Part shown: in pieces, positions 42,067-50,626 of the stretch
Layout: each line of letters begins with the position of its first letter
Position numbering within the stretch: position 1 is the stretch's first letter
NCBI RefSeq assembly: GCF_004348985.1
Contig: NZ_SMKW01000006.1
Span: forward strand, 62,001-126,000
Direction: 5' to 3'
DNA: 64,000 nucleotides
From: Saccharopolyspora elongata
Lineage (GTDB): Bacteria > Actinomycetota > Actinomycetes > Mycobacteriales > Pseudonocardiaceae
The notes under the pieces: generated by a model
The model's database searches: none
Seen by the model: the letters and a program-made list of their open reading frames with translations, nothing else
What the model was told of the DNA's origin: nothing
Made by a program: the position numbers and the translations under genes

Positions 42067-42752
42067 TTGATCAGCTCCCGGTAGAACGGGATGGCCGAGG
42101 CGGGTTCGCCGTCGGCGACCACCTTGCCCGCGTCTAGCACCACCACCCGGTCGAAACCGTCCAGCAGGTCCAGGTCGTGGGTGACCAGCACGACCTGCTG
42201 CGGCAGCCCGTTCAGGACGTCGATGAAGTGCCGCTTGTTGCGCAGGTCGAGCAGCGTCGTCGGCTCGTCGCAGACCAGCACGTCCGGTTCCAGGACGAGC
42301 ATCGAGCACAGCGCCAGCAGCTGCTTCTGGCCGCCGGAGAGCTGGTGCGCCGGGTGCTCGGCGTAGCCCTCCAACCCGTGCTGGGCCAGCACCTCCGCCG
42401 CCCGGCGCTGCCGCTCCGCCTTGGAAAGGCCCTGCTTGCGCAGCGAGAACGCGACGTCCTCGCCCGCGGTGGGCATCACGATCTGGCTGTCCGGGTGGGT
42501 GAAGATGAACCCCACCCGCCGCCGCACCGCGCGGCCGTTGTGAGCCGGATCCACCCCGTCGACCAGCACCCGGCCGCGGCTGGGGTGCACCAGGCCGTTG
42601 ATCATCCGGGCTAGGGTGGACTTGCCGGAGCCGTTCGCCCCGACGAAGGCGACCCGCCGCTCGGCCAGCCGCAGGTCCACGCCGTCCAGCACGGTGCGCT
42701 CGTCGTAGCTGTGCCCGACGTCCTCGAACTCGATCAACCCACTCGCTCCCAC
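42063..42752 (-). CDS. ecfA: ECF transporter ATP-binding subunit EcfA (BioM-like)
   Basis: A 229-residue ABC ATPase driving biotin uptake with EcfT and BioY. Walker A GANGSGKST, Q-loop THPDSQIV, signature LSGGQKQLLAL, Walker B VLVCDEPTTLLD and switch His in VTHDLDLL. The GTG at 42752 lies 19 bases inside the end of the thiolase gene. Only one ATPase is present, as in the BioMNY systems. Confidence 0.9.
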   Translation of the reverse strand: MGASGLIEFEDVGHSYDERTVLDGVDLRLAERRVAFVGANGSGKSTLARMINGLVHPSRGRVLVDGVDPAHNGRAVRRRVGFIFTHPDSQIVMPTAGEDVAFSLRKQGLSKAERQRRAAEVLAQHGLEGYAEHPAHQLSGGQKQLLALCSMLVLEPDVLVCDEPTTLLDLRNKRHFIDVLNGLPQQVVLVTHDLDLLDGFDRVVVLDAGKVVADGEPASAIPFYRELIK

Positions 42753-43855
42753 ATCGTGGCCACGCCCAAACCCCCGCCGGAGGACAGCGCCGCCAGGCCC
42801 ACGCGCGGCCCGTCCGCCCGCACCATCCGGCCGAACAACCGCACCACGAGCACCGCGCCGGAGGCACCCCAGGGGTGGCCGAGCGCGATCGCGCCGCCGT
42901 CCGGCCCGGCCAGCCGCTCGTCGATGCCCGCGGCGTCCAGGCAGGCCAGGGTCTGCCCGGCGAAGGCCTCGTTGAACTCGACGACCTCCGGCTCGTGCTG
43001 CTCGAGCAGTTCCCGCATGGCGGGCACCGCGCCCAGACCGAGCCGGTTCGGGTCGACCCCCGTCGTGCGCCAGCCCAGCAGCCGCAGGCCCGGCACGCCG
43101 AGCCGGCGGCGCTGCTCCTCGGTGGTGATCAGCACGGCGGCGGCACCGTCGTTTATGCCGCAGGAATTCGCTGCCGTCGCGGTCCCGTCCGGGGTGAACG
43201 CGGGCCGGAACCGGGCCAGCCGCTCGGCGGTGAAGCCCTCGCGCGGCCGCTCGTCCGCGGAGATGCCGCCGACCGGCACCAGCTCGGCGTCGAAACGGCC
43301 CGCCCGCCGCGCGGCCACGGCGCGTTCGTGGCTGCGGGCGGCGAAAGCGTCCTGGCGCTGCCGGGAAATCCCGGCCTCGGCGGCCACCAGGTCCGCCGCC
43401 GGGCCCATGTCCGGGTCGCCGATCTCGGCCGGGGCGAACGGTGCCCGGTCGTAGAAGCGGGGCGGTTCGGTCGCCGATCGCGGCCGCCACGCCCGCCAAG
43501 GAGCGGTCGATGGGCTCTCGGCACCGCCGGCGAGGAACCAGTCGCCCGCGCCACCGCGGATCATCGCCGCAGCCGTGGTGATCGCGGTGAGCCCGCTCGC
43601 GCACTGCCGGTCGACGGTCATGCCGGGCGTGGCCTCTCTCAACCCGGCGCGCAACGCCGCCACCCGCGCCGGATTCCCGCCGGGGCCCAGCACGTTGCCG
43701 AGCAGCACATCGTCCCCTGTGGTCACACCGGCGTCGTCCAGGACGGCGCGCAGCACCGGCGCGGCGAGCCGGTCGACGGCCAGGTGGCGCAGCACGCCGC
43801 CGGCTTCGCCGATGGGGGTGCGACGTGCGGCGATCACGACGGGGGTCCGGTTCAC
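42734..43855 (-). CDS. Thiolase-like acyltransferase in the bioY operon
   Basis: A 373-residue thiolase-fold protein. The acyl-enzyme Cys is in DRQCASGLTAI, and NEAFAG and GHPWGASGA (catalytic His) are present. The last motif, usually Cys-x-Gly-Gly-Gly, reads ALSSGGGLG, so the second catalytic Cys is replaced by Ser. It may therefore not be a normal acetyl-CoA C-acetyltransferase. The GTG overlaps the ligase stop by 4 bp. The trio bioY, ligase, thiolase parallels the Bacillus subtilis yhfU-yhfT-yhfS genes, suggesting a role linked to biotin or its acyl precursor. Confidence 0.88.
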   Translation of the reverse strand: MNRTPVVIAARRTPIGEAGGVLRHLAVDRLAAPVLRAVLDDAGVTTGDDVLLGNVLGPGGNPARVAALRAGLREATPGMTVDRQCASGLTAITTAAAMIRGGAGDWFLAGGAESPSTAPWRAWRPRSATEPPRFYDRAPFAPAEIGDPDMGPAADLVAAEAGISRQRQDAFAARSHERAVAARRAGRFDAELVPVGGISADERPREGFTAERLARFRPAFTPDGTATAANSCGINDGAAAVLITTEEQRRRLGVPGLRLLGWRTTGVDPNRLGLGAVPAMRELLEQHEPEVVEFNEAFAGQTLACLDAAGIDERLAGPDGGAIALGHPWGASGAVLVVRLFGRMVRADGPRVGLAALSSGGGLGVATMWERVG

Positions 43856-45399
43856 AGCGCCTCCGCATCGAGGGTTCCGGTCCGCAGCCGCTTCGCGATC
43901 AGGGCGCGAGCGGGCTTGCCGGACGCGGTCCGGGGCAGCTCCCGCACCGCCAGCCAGCGCCGGGGGCGTTTCGCCGGACCCAGCGCGTTGCGGGCCCGCG
44001 CGCGGAGTTCGCGCAGCGACGGTGGTGTTGCCGGGTCGATCTCGACGACGGCGGTGACGAGCTCGCCGAGCCTCGGATGCGGGCTGGCGCAAACGAGCAC
44101 GTCAAGCACGCCCTCGGCGCCGCGCAGCACCGATTCGACCTCCTCCGCGCCCACGATCCGGGCGCCGGTGTTGATCGCCGAGCCGAGGCGGCCGAGAACC
44201 TCCAGCGACCCATCGGCGTGCCGCACGGCGCGATCGCCGACGGTCGACCAGCCGTCCTCGGTCGTCGCGGGCACGATCGCCCCGTCGCGGAGGTAGCCGT
44301 CGAAGACCAGGTCGGAGCGCACCCACAGCTCGCCGACGCCGCCCACGAGATCGCGCACGTCCACGTCGACGACCGGCCGCAGCGAACCGCCGCGCCGAAC
44401 GGCGATCAGCGAATGCTCGGCCGATCCGTAGTACTCGACGAGCTCGCACCCGGGAAGCGCCTTGGCGAGCCGTTCCGCCAATGAGTCGTCCACGCGGGCC
44501 CCGCCGCAAACGACCACGCGCAAACCGCATTCGGCCCGCAACACCGGATCACGCTCCAAAGTGGACACGAGAGCGGAGAGCATCGCGGGCACCAGGTGGA
44601 CCGCGGTGGCCCGTCGCGAAGCGGCGGCCGCACCGGCGGCGGACCATTTGTCCAGCAGTTCGACGTCGGCGCCCTCGTGGAGCGCGTGCAACGCGCCGAA
44701 GAGGAACAACGACGAACTCAGCGGACCGGGGATCAGTACGCGATCCGACGAGCTCAAGGGCAGGCCGAGCGCGGCGAAGCTGCGCAGCCACGACCGCCGA
44801 GACCGGATCAGCACCTTCGGTGACCCGCTGCTGCCGGAGGTGGTGGGCAGGTAGAAGTGCGTGCGCTCCGTGTCGGCCGGCGTTGAGCCGGTGCGGTGAA
44901 CGGCCTGTTCGTTCCGGTTGGCGAGGTGAACGGTCCGTTCGCTCGGTTCGGTTGTGGAGTGAACGCCCTGTTCGTCTCGGTTGGTGGCGTGAACGGTCCG
45001 TTCGCTCGGTTCGGTTGAGCGGGTGGCTTGTTCGCCTCCGTAGGTGGGGTGAACGGCCCGTTCGTTCCGGTAGGTGGCGTGAACGGTCCGTTCGCTCTCG
45101 TCTGCGGTTGGCGGCTCGTCCAGGTTCAGCACGAGATCCGGGCGGGCGTCGGCGAGAACCGCCGCGCGGTCTGCTTCAGTCCAGGTGGGTTCCGCGAGCA
45201 GGGTTGCGCAGCCCGCGAGATCTGCACCGAGGAAGTGGGTCAAGCGCGTCAGCGCGTCCCCTCCGTCGAAGGCGACCCTGGAGCCGTGCGGCAGGAGCCG
45301 CGCAGCGCGGCAGGCCCGCGCGAGCAGCTCCTGAGCGTCCAGCGTCGTTCCGGCGTGCGCGACCCGCGAAGCGGGGGAGCGGCCGAGGATCGGCAGCAC
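43852..45399 (-). CDS. AMP-forming acyl-CoA ligase with a repeat-encoded insertion
   Basis: A 515-residue ANL-family adenylate-forming enzyme. After a short N-terminal part (to about residue 95) comes about 70 residues encoded by family F repeats (ERTVHATYRNERAVH and variants), then the P-loop-like motif YLPTTSGSSGSPKVLIRS, VEYYGSAEHSL (A5), WSTVGDRAV (A7) and the C-terminal Lys in LPRTASGKPARALI. The GTG at 45399 lies 2 bases after the bioY stop. It resembles YhfT of B. subtilis; a fatty or dicarboxylic acid substrate is inferred. The insert falls in a loop and leaves all catalytic motifs intact. Confidence 0.87.
   Translation of the reverse strand: MLPILGRSPASRVAHAGTTLDAQELLARACRAARLLPHGSRVAFDGGDALTRLTHFLGADLAGCATLLAEPTWTEADRAAVLADARPDLVLNLDEPPTADESERTVHATYRNERAVHPTYGGEQATRSTEPSERTVHATNRDEQGVHSTTEPSERTVHLANRNEQAVHRTGSTPADTERTHFYLPTTSGSSGSPKVLIRSRRSWLRSFAALGLPLSSSDRVLIPGPLSSSLFLFGALHALHEGADVELLDKWSAAGAAAASRRATAVHLVPAMLSALVSTLERDPVLRAECGLRVVVCGGARVDDSLAERLAKALPGCELVEYYGSAEHSLIAVRRGGSLRPVVDVDVRDLVGGVGELWVRSDLVFDGYLRDGAIVPATTEDGWSTVGDRAVRHADGSLEVLGRLGSAINTGARIVGAEEVESVLRGAEGVLDVLVCASPHPRLGELVTAVVEIDPATPPSLRELRARARNALGPAKRPRRWLAVRELPRTASGKPARALIAKRLRTGTLDAEAL
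44896..45110. repeat. Family F tandem array inside the ligase gene
   Basis: Seven units built round GTGAACGGNCCGTTCG start near 44896, 44926, 44959, 44989, 45022, 45049 and 45079. Spacings of 30, 33, 30, 33, 27 and 30 are all multiples of three. GAACGGNCCGTTC is itself palindromic. Even-numbered units share the tail CTCGGTTCGGTTG. The whole array is translated on the minus strand. Confidence 0.88.
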
Positions 45400-45401
45400 G
45401 C

Positions 45402-45989
45402 TCAGCCCTCGGCGGTGGCGCGGCGCGCCGAGCCGGTCAGCGTCGCCGGGAGGGCGCGGTGCACCGCGACGGCGACGAGCGAGACGGCGACGAGCTTCAG
45501 GGCGTCGCCGGGGAGGAACACCAGCGACTGCACCGCCGCCGCGCGCAGGTCGCCGATGACCAGGCCCCAGTACGGGATGCCGATCAGGTAGTCCACGGCC
45601 ACACCCGCGACGTTGGCCGCGAGCAGCACGAACAGGCCCGGCTTCGGCAGGCCGCGCTGCACGATCAGGCCGACGACGACCGCCGCCACCACCCAGCCGA
45701 TCACGAAACCGCCGCTGGGCCCGATGAACGGCGCGAGGCCGCCACGACCGCCGGAGAGCAGCGGCAGCCCGATCGCCACCAGGGCGAGGAACAGCAGCGT
45801 GGCCGCGCCGCCCCGGCGGGCGCCGAGGATGCTGCCTGCCAGCAGCGGACCCGCGTTCTGCAGGACGATCGGCACCGCCGCGCCGCCGAGGTAGAAGCCG
45901 GGGAAGATCCCGAGGACGGCGATGAATGCGGCGAAGACCACAGTCCTGGCCAGGTTCGCGGCGGGCGCGGCTTGGCGTGGTGCGGACAC
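45402..45989 (-). CDS. bioY: Biotin transporter S-component BioY
   Basis: A 195-residue BioY: six hydrophobic helices, with the family pattern VVFAAFIAVLGIFPGFYLGG at the start and the biotin-binding PFIGPSGGFVIGWVVAA. It captures biotin and associates with the EcfA/EcfT module, encoded in the same operon. GTG at 45989 follows AGGGAG. It heads the operon bioY, ligase, thiolase, ecfA, ecfT. A weak inverted repeat GTTGATCGACAAC (46005-46017) upstream could be an operator. Confidence 0.92.
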   Translation of the reverse strand: MSAPRQAAPAANLARTVVFAAFIAVLGIFPGFYLGGAAVPIVLQNAGPLLAGSILGARRGGAATLLFLALVAIGLPLLSGGRGGLAPFIGPSGGFVIGWVVAAVVVGLIVQRGLPKPGLFVLLAANVAGVAVDYLIGIPYWGLVIGDLRAAAVQSLVFLPGDALKLVAVSLVAVAVHRALPATLTGSARRATAEG

Positions 45990-46242
45990 GACGTCTCCCT
46001 AGCGGTTGATCGACAACATGGCCGACCGGCGGCGCTGCCGGGCCGGGCTTCGCGCCGCGCCTCCTCCTCGACTGCGTCCCGCCCGGCAGGGCGTTCCTCA
46101 CCAGCGGTTCTCGTCGAATCGGGCGGCGTCGGCGGCCCGATGAGCGCGGCGAGCTCAACCTACCCGCCAACCCCGCCGGAACAGAAAGCCCAACACCGAG
46201 TTGTCGATCTCCTACAAATCCACCGTCTCGCCTGGTGGGAGC

Positions 46243-46287
46243 CCGTGCGTGTTTTGTGCTTGCTATGGCGACACAAAACACGCACGG
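46243..46287. repeat. Family D hairpin, perfect 16-bp arms
   Basis: CCGTGCGTGTTTTGTG (46243-46258) and CACAAAACACGCACGG (46272-46287) pair perfectly around CTTGCTATGGCGA. This is the cleanest member. It lies in the 430-bp divergent gap 45990-46419 between bioY and the luciferase-like gene, where nothing else is recognised. Confidence 0.9.
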
Positions 46288-46419
46288 TGCCTGAGCAGCG
46301 AAAACGGCTCAGCTGGGCTTGTGGCGTTCGCGGTAGCGCCGCTCGGGTCTGGTTGCCGCAGCGGCAGGCTGCCGAAAAGTCGGGTGCTCTGCGTGTCGAG
46401 CCGTGCACACCAGGTATCG

Positions 46420-47288
46420 GTGCGCTTTTCGATCAACATCCCGAACTTCGGCGATTTCGCCGATCCCGCAACGGTTGCGAAGGTGGCCGCGGCGGCGGAG
46501 CAGGCGCGCTGGGATGCGTTGTTCGTCTGGGATCACGTGGTGCCGACAAGGACGAGCGTCGAGGCCAGCAGTTCGGCGACCCGTGGATGCTGCTGACCGC
46601 CGCGGCGCTGGCGACCTCCCGGCTGAGGCTGGGGACGCTGGTCGCCGCGGTCGCGCGGCGGCGGCCGGAGCAGCTGGCCCGTCAGGTGGCCACCCTGGAC
46701 TCGCTGAGCGGCGGCAGGGTGATCTTCAGCGCGGGCCTCGGCGGGCCGATCGACGGCGACTTCGCCAGCTTCGGCGAAACCACCGACCCGGTGGTGCTGG
46801 CCGAGCGCCTCGACGAGGGACTGGACCTGCTGCAGCGCTACTGGTCCGGGGAGCCGGTGAACCACCGCGGTCGGCACTACTACGTCGATGACGTGACCCT
46901 GCTGCCTGCGTCGGTGCAGCGTCCTCGTCCGCCGGTCTGGATCGGCGGGGTGTGGCCGAACCGCCCGCCGATGCGCCGCGCCGCGCGTTGGGACGGCGTT
47001 GTCCCCCTGTTCAAAACGGCCGGCCACGGACACCCGCCGCGCGTCGATGAAGTGCGGGAACTGGTCGGCTACGTCCACCGGCATCGCACGGATCGGCGGG
47101 CCGACCCTTTCGAGATCGTCGTGGGCGGTGTCAGCCCGGGCGACCCCGCGGCGGCGCGCGACCTGATCGGACCGCTGGCCGAGGCCGGGGCCACCTGGTG
47201 GGACGAGCGGCTGCTCCAGACCAGCGACGACCTCCACCGGCTCGGGCCGGTGCTCGACCGCGTCGAACAGGGACCACCGGTCTGGTAG
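46420..47288 (+). pseudogene. Luciferase-like F420/FMN oxidoreductase with a frameshift
   Basis: An LLM-superfamily protein split between two frames. The N-terminal part (VRFSINIPNFGDFAD to LFVWDHVVP) begins with GTG 46420. The rest (DKDERRGQQFGDPWMLL to the stop at 47288) is one frame away. The two join smoothly as WDHVVPDKDERRGQQ if one C is added at 46543-46544, giving about 289 residues. Apart from this the sequence is intact, with RLGTLVAAVARRRPEQLARQ and GRVIFSAGLGGP. Either a recent mutation or a base lost in sequencing a C run; a similar loss is suspected at 22566. Confidence 0.75.
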
Positions 47289-47351
47289 CCGCCCGGCGCG
47301 AGCTGCGCGGCGATCACGACACCCCGAACCCCGATCCGGGATTCCCGCAAT

Positions 47352-47378
47352 CTCAATGGAAATCTGACTTCCATTGAG
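47352..47378. repeat. Degenerate family B element
   Basis: CTCAATGGAA and TTCCATTGAG pair around 7 bases, followed by CGTTTTTC. It resembles a decayed family B inverted pair. With the T-run it could terminate the luciferase-like gene 64 bases upstream. Confidence 0.6.
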
Positions 47379-47440
47379 CGTTTTTCATCCTGGTCGGCCC
47401 GTAGCCGCGGGTCGCAAAGCTGCACGTCGATGGGTGTCGC

Positions 47441-47627
47441 ATGCGCCGCAGGCGCATAGCCCACCCCCGCAACTGGCACCGCCGCGGGTTCTCAGGGGCT
47501 TCCTGGCGAGGACGGCCCCTCCGCCGTGTATTGGACATACATCAGGAGGGGCACCCACAGTCCAGGGAGCTTCTGAGGTTCCGCTACCCGCACCGCCACC
47601 CAAAACGAGGTTGGAAAAACCTAATTG
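47441..47627. repeat. Family E structured repeat, copy 2
   Basis: The partner of 31527-31732, in the same orientation. It begins with the hairpin ATGCGCC-GCA-GGCGCAT, whose arms differ from copy 1 yet still pair. Also visible is GCCCCTCC...GGAGGGGC around 47513-47552. It fills the convergent gap before the helicase stop at 47642. Confidence 0.8.
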
Positions 47628-47641
47628 AAAATGCGACGCCG

Positions 47642-49804
47642 CTAGACCTCCGATGCGGCTGCGGACAGCCTTCGCAGGGCTCCGCGCACGACCTCCGGGT
47701 CGTGGGTGGTCCAGAACGGCGGCAGCGAGGCGCGCAGGAAACCGCCGTAGCGCGCGGTGGCCAGGCGCGGGTCCAGCACCGCGATCACGCCGCGGTCCTT
47801 CGGCGAGCGCAGCAGCCGCCCGGCGCCCTGCGCCAGCAGCAGCGCCGCGTGCGTGCCCGCCACCGTGATGAACCCGTTGCCGCCGTGCTCGGAAACCGCC
47901 TTCTGGCGGGCCGAGGCGAGCGGATCGTCCGGCCGCGGGAACGGGATGCGGTCCATGATGACCAGCTGCAGCGAATCGCCCGGCACGTCCACGCCCTGCC
48001 ACAGCGACAGGGTGCCGAACAGCGAGGTCTCCGGGTCTTCGGCGAACTTGCGGACCAGGAGCGCGGTCGAGTCGTCGCCCTGGCACAGCACCGGCGTGCT
48101 CAGCCGTTCGCGCAGTTCTTCCGAAGCCTGCTTGGCGGCGCGCATCGACGAGAACAGCCCGAGCGTGCGCCCGCCCGCAGCCTGCACCAGCTCGGTCAGC
48201 TCGTCCAGGTACTGCGGCGGCAGCCCGTCGCGGCCCGGGGGTGGCAGGTGACGGGCGATGTAGAGGATGCCGCTGCGCTGGTGCTCGAACGGCGAACCCA
48301 CGTCCAGCCCGGTCCACTTCGGACCGCCGGCGTCGGAGGGGACCTCCTTCGCGGTGGCCATTCCGGCGGCCGCCTGGGCCTTCTGCTGCGGCGGCAGGCC
48401 CCACTGCCGGGCGAGCGTGTCGAACGAGCCGCCGAGCGCCAGCGTCGCCGAGGTCAGAACCGTGGTGCGCTGCCCGAAGAGCCGGTCCCGCAGCAGCCCG
48501 CCGACTCCCAGCGGAGCGACCCGCACGGTCGGCGGGCGGTTGGGTTCCGCGGACACCCACACGACGTCGTACTGCTTTTCGTCGTCGAACGCTTCCAGGA
48601 GCCGCACCGCGGTGTCGTGGACCTCTTCGGTGAGGGCGTGCGCGAGCTTGCGCGCCGTGCTGCCTTCGGCGTCTTCCTTGCGTTCCGGGCCTAGCGCGTT
48701 GATGCACGCCCAGGCCGCGTCGCGGGTCACCGTCAGCGCGCCGCCGAGGTCCTGCGGGAGTTCTTCCAGCCGACCGGGGTTCGCCGCCTGCAGCACCAGG
48801 TCCAGGCCTTCCGCGGCCTCGACGAGGCGGTCGGCGATCTCCTCGTCGATGGCCCGCCCGCAGCGGCGCGCCGCGAGCCGCACCGCGCCCGCGGTCAGCT
48901 CGCCGGTGGCGGCCGAGGTCACCCGGTCCACCAGGTCGTGCGCCTCGTCGACGAGGACGACGTCGTGGTCGGGCAGCACCGGCCGGTCGTCCAGCGCGTC
49001 GATGGCCAGCAGCGCGTGGTTCGTCACGACGATGTCCGCGCGCCCGGCCTCGGCCCTGGCGCGCTCGGCGAAGCAGTCGACGCCGACCGGGCAGCGGTGC
49101 ACACCGAGGCATTCCTTGGCGGTGACCGACATCTGCCGCCACGCCTGGTCGGTGACGCCGGGCACGAGCTCGTCGCGGTCGCCGGTCTCGGTCTCGGTGG
49201 CCCACTCCTGGATCCGCTTGACCTGCCGCTCCAGCGCGGACGCGGCGAAGGCGTCGAACAGCGCGCCGTCGTCGGGCTCCTCGGGCGCGTTGCCGTGCAC
49301 GCGGTTGAGGCACAGGTAGTTGCGGCGGCCCTTGAGGATCGCGAAGGTCGGGCGGCGGCCGATCGCCTCGGCGAGCGCGGTCGCCAGCCGGGGGAGGTCC
49401 CGGTCGACGAGCTGGCGCTGCAGCGCGATCGTCGCGGTCGAGACGACCACCGTGGTGCCCTCAGCGACGGCGTGCCGGATCGCGGGGACCAGGTACGCCA
49501 GCGACTTCCCGGTGCCGGTGCCGGCCTGCACGGCCAGGTGTTCGCCGGAGCCGATGGAGTGCTCGACGGCGGCGGCCATCCGGGCCTGGCCCTCGCGCGG
49601 CACGCCGCCGACCGCGGTGATCGCGATCTCCAGCAGCGTCGCCAGGTCCGGGATGTCCTGCTTGGGCTTGGCCGTCAGCGGCAGTTCCGGCGCTTCCCGC
49701 TTGCCCACCTTGGCGAGGTCGGCGGCGATCTCCGGTGGCAGCTCGTCGTCTTCGTCAGGCTCGAACGCAACCGGGTCGGACCATCGCGGGACAGAGGTGG
49801 GCAC
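47642..49804 (-). CDS. DinG/XPD-type Fe-S DNA helicase
   Basis: A 720-residue superfamily 2 5'-3' helicase. Walker A AVQAGTGTGKSLAYL, DEAH box VVLVDEAHDLVDR, TSATLALGG and the C-terminal motif QGAGRLLRSPKDRG. Four cysteines between motifs I and II (YLCLNR, KECLGVHRC, DC) form the expected [4Fe-4S] site. It likely unwinds damaged or structured DNA in repair. Monocistronic, start at 49804; a family E repeat lies just past its 3' end. Confidence 0.92.
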   Translation of the reverse strand: MPTSVPRWSDPVAFEPDEDDELPPEIAADLAKVGKREAPELPLTAKPKQDIPDLATLLEIAITAVGGVPREGQARMAAAVEHSIGSGEHLAVQAGTGTGKSLAYLVPAIRHAVAEGTTVVVSTATIALQRQLVDRDLPRLATALAEAIGRRPTFAILKGRRNYLCLNRVHGNAPEEPDDGALFDAFAASALERQVKRIQEWATETETGDRDELVPGVTDQAWRQMSVTAKECLGVHRCPVGVDCFAERARAEAGRADIVVTNHALLAIDALDDRPVLPDHDVVLVDEAHDLVDRVTSAATGELTAGAVRLAARRCGRAIDEEIADRLVEAAEGLDLVLQAANPGRLEELPQDLGGALTVTRDAAWACINALGPERKEDAEGSTARKLAHALTEEVHDTAVRLLEAFDDEKQYDVVWVSAEPNRPPTVRVAPLGVGGLLRDRLFGQRTTVLTSATLALGGSFDTLARQWGLPPQQKAQAAAGMATAKEVPSDAGGPKWTGLDVGSPFEHQRSGILYIARHLPPPGRDGLPPQYLDELTELVQAAGGRTLGLFSSMRAAKQASEELRERLSTPVLCQGDDSTALLVRKFAEDPETSLFGTLSLWQGVDVPGDSLQLVIMDRIPFPRPDDPLASARQKAVSEHGGNGFITVAGTHAALLLAQGAGRLLRSPKDRGVIAVLDPRLATARYGGFLRASLPPFWTTHDPEVVRGALRRLSAAASEV

Positions 49805-49930
49805 GAGAAGAAACTACCGCGCCCCCCTGTCCAAGAGCCCCGATGCCCCCGCGCTACCGCAGCCGCTCCGCGATGGATACCGCGGAGACCCGGCCGGCCA
49901 TCACGGCAAGGTGGCGTCTCTGCAGGTCAG

Positions 49931-49980
49931 GGCTCGTGCGTGTATTGGATCGCTATAGCGCTCCAAAGTGCTCACGAGCC
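49931..49980. repeat. Family D hairpin
   Basis: GGCTCGTGCG...CTCACGAGCC with loop ATCGCTATAGCG, ends perfectly paired for six bases. It lies 20 bases after the pncA stop (minus strand), so it may end the pncB-pncA transcript. Confidence 0.8.
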
Positions 49981-49999
49981 CTGAACAGCGGAAACGTAG

Positions 50000-50569
50000 C
50001 TACCGGACCACCGGTTCGCCGATGAGGTTCACGCCCGCGGCGTCTAGCTCCGACAGCGCCGCGTCGACCGTCTCGCGGGAGACGCCCGCCGTGAGCTCCA
50101 GGAGCACCGTGGTGTCCAGGCCTGCCCGGACCGCGTCGAGCGCCGTCGCCCGGACGCAGTGGTCCGTCGCGATGCCCACGACGTCGACCCGGCGGACGCC
50201 GTGGTCGGCCAGCCAGTCGCGCAGCGGCCGGTCCCGGAGGTCGATGCCCTCGAAGCCCGAGTAGCCGTCGCTGTACTGGCCCTTCGAGAACACCGCTTCC
50301 ACCGGGCCCACGTCCAGTTCCGGGTGGAACGCCGCGCCTGGAGTGCCCGCCACGCAGTGCCGCGGCCAGGAGCGGACGAAGTCCGGTTCGTCGCTGAAGT
50401 GCGCGCCCGGGTCGATGTGGTAGTCGCGGGTGGCCACCACGTGGTCGTGGTCGAATCCCGCGAGGTACCGCGAGATCTCCGTCGCCACGCCCGCGCCGCC
50501 GGCCACCGCCAGCGAGCCGCCCTCGCAGAAGTCGTTCTGCACGTCCACGATGATCAACGCTTTGGTCAT
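50000..50569 (-). CDS. pncA: Nicotinamidase (isochorismatase family)
   Basis: A 189-residue nicotinamidase converting nicotinamide to nicotinate for NAD salvage. The catalytic Asp9 is in [15 protein letters not shown], the Lys in [12 protein letters not shown] and the nucleophilic Cys in [15 protein letters not shown]; metal-binding Asp/His are in [12 protein letters not shown] use the ATG at 50569, better spaced from AGGGGGA than the preceding GTG. It follows pncB by 57 bp in one operon. Confidence 0.93.
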   Translation of the reverse strand: MTKALIIVDVQNDFCEGGSLAVAGGAGVATEISRYLAGFDHDHVVATRDYHIDPGAHFSDEPDFVRSWPRHCVAGTPGAAFHPELDVGPVEAVFSKGQYSDGYSGFEGIDLRDRPLRDWLADHGVRRVDVVGIATDHCVRATALDAVRAGLDTTVLLELTAGVSRETVDAALSELDAAGVNLIGEPVVR

Positions 50570-50626
50570 CACGTCCCCCTCGCCGTTACCGCAATTCTGG
50601 AGCGCCGCCGGGCCCGGCGGGAAGCT

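Noticed and set aside
44896-45110. A CRISPR-like array (regular repeats of 30-33 bp)
   Set aside because: Units are contiguous variants without unique spacers, are translated in frame in a ligase, and no cas genes are nearby. The 42-bp and 65-bp arrays of families A and C fail for the same reason.
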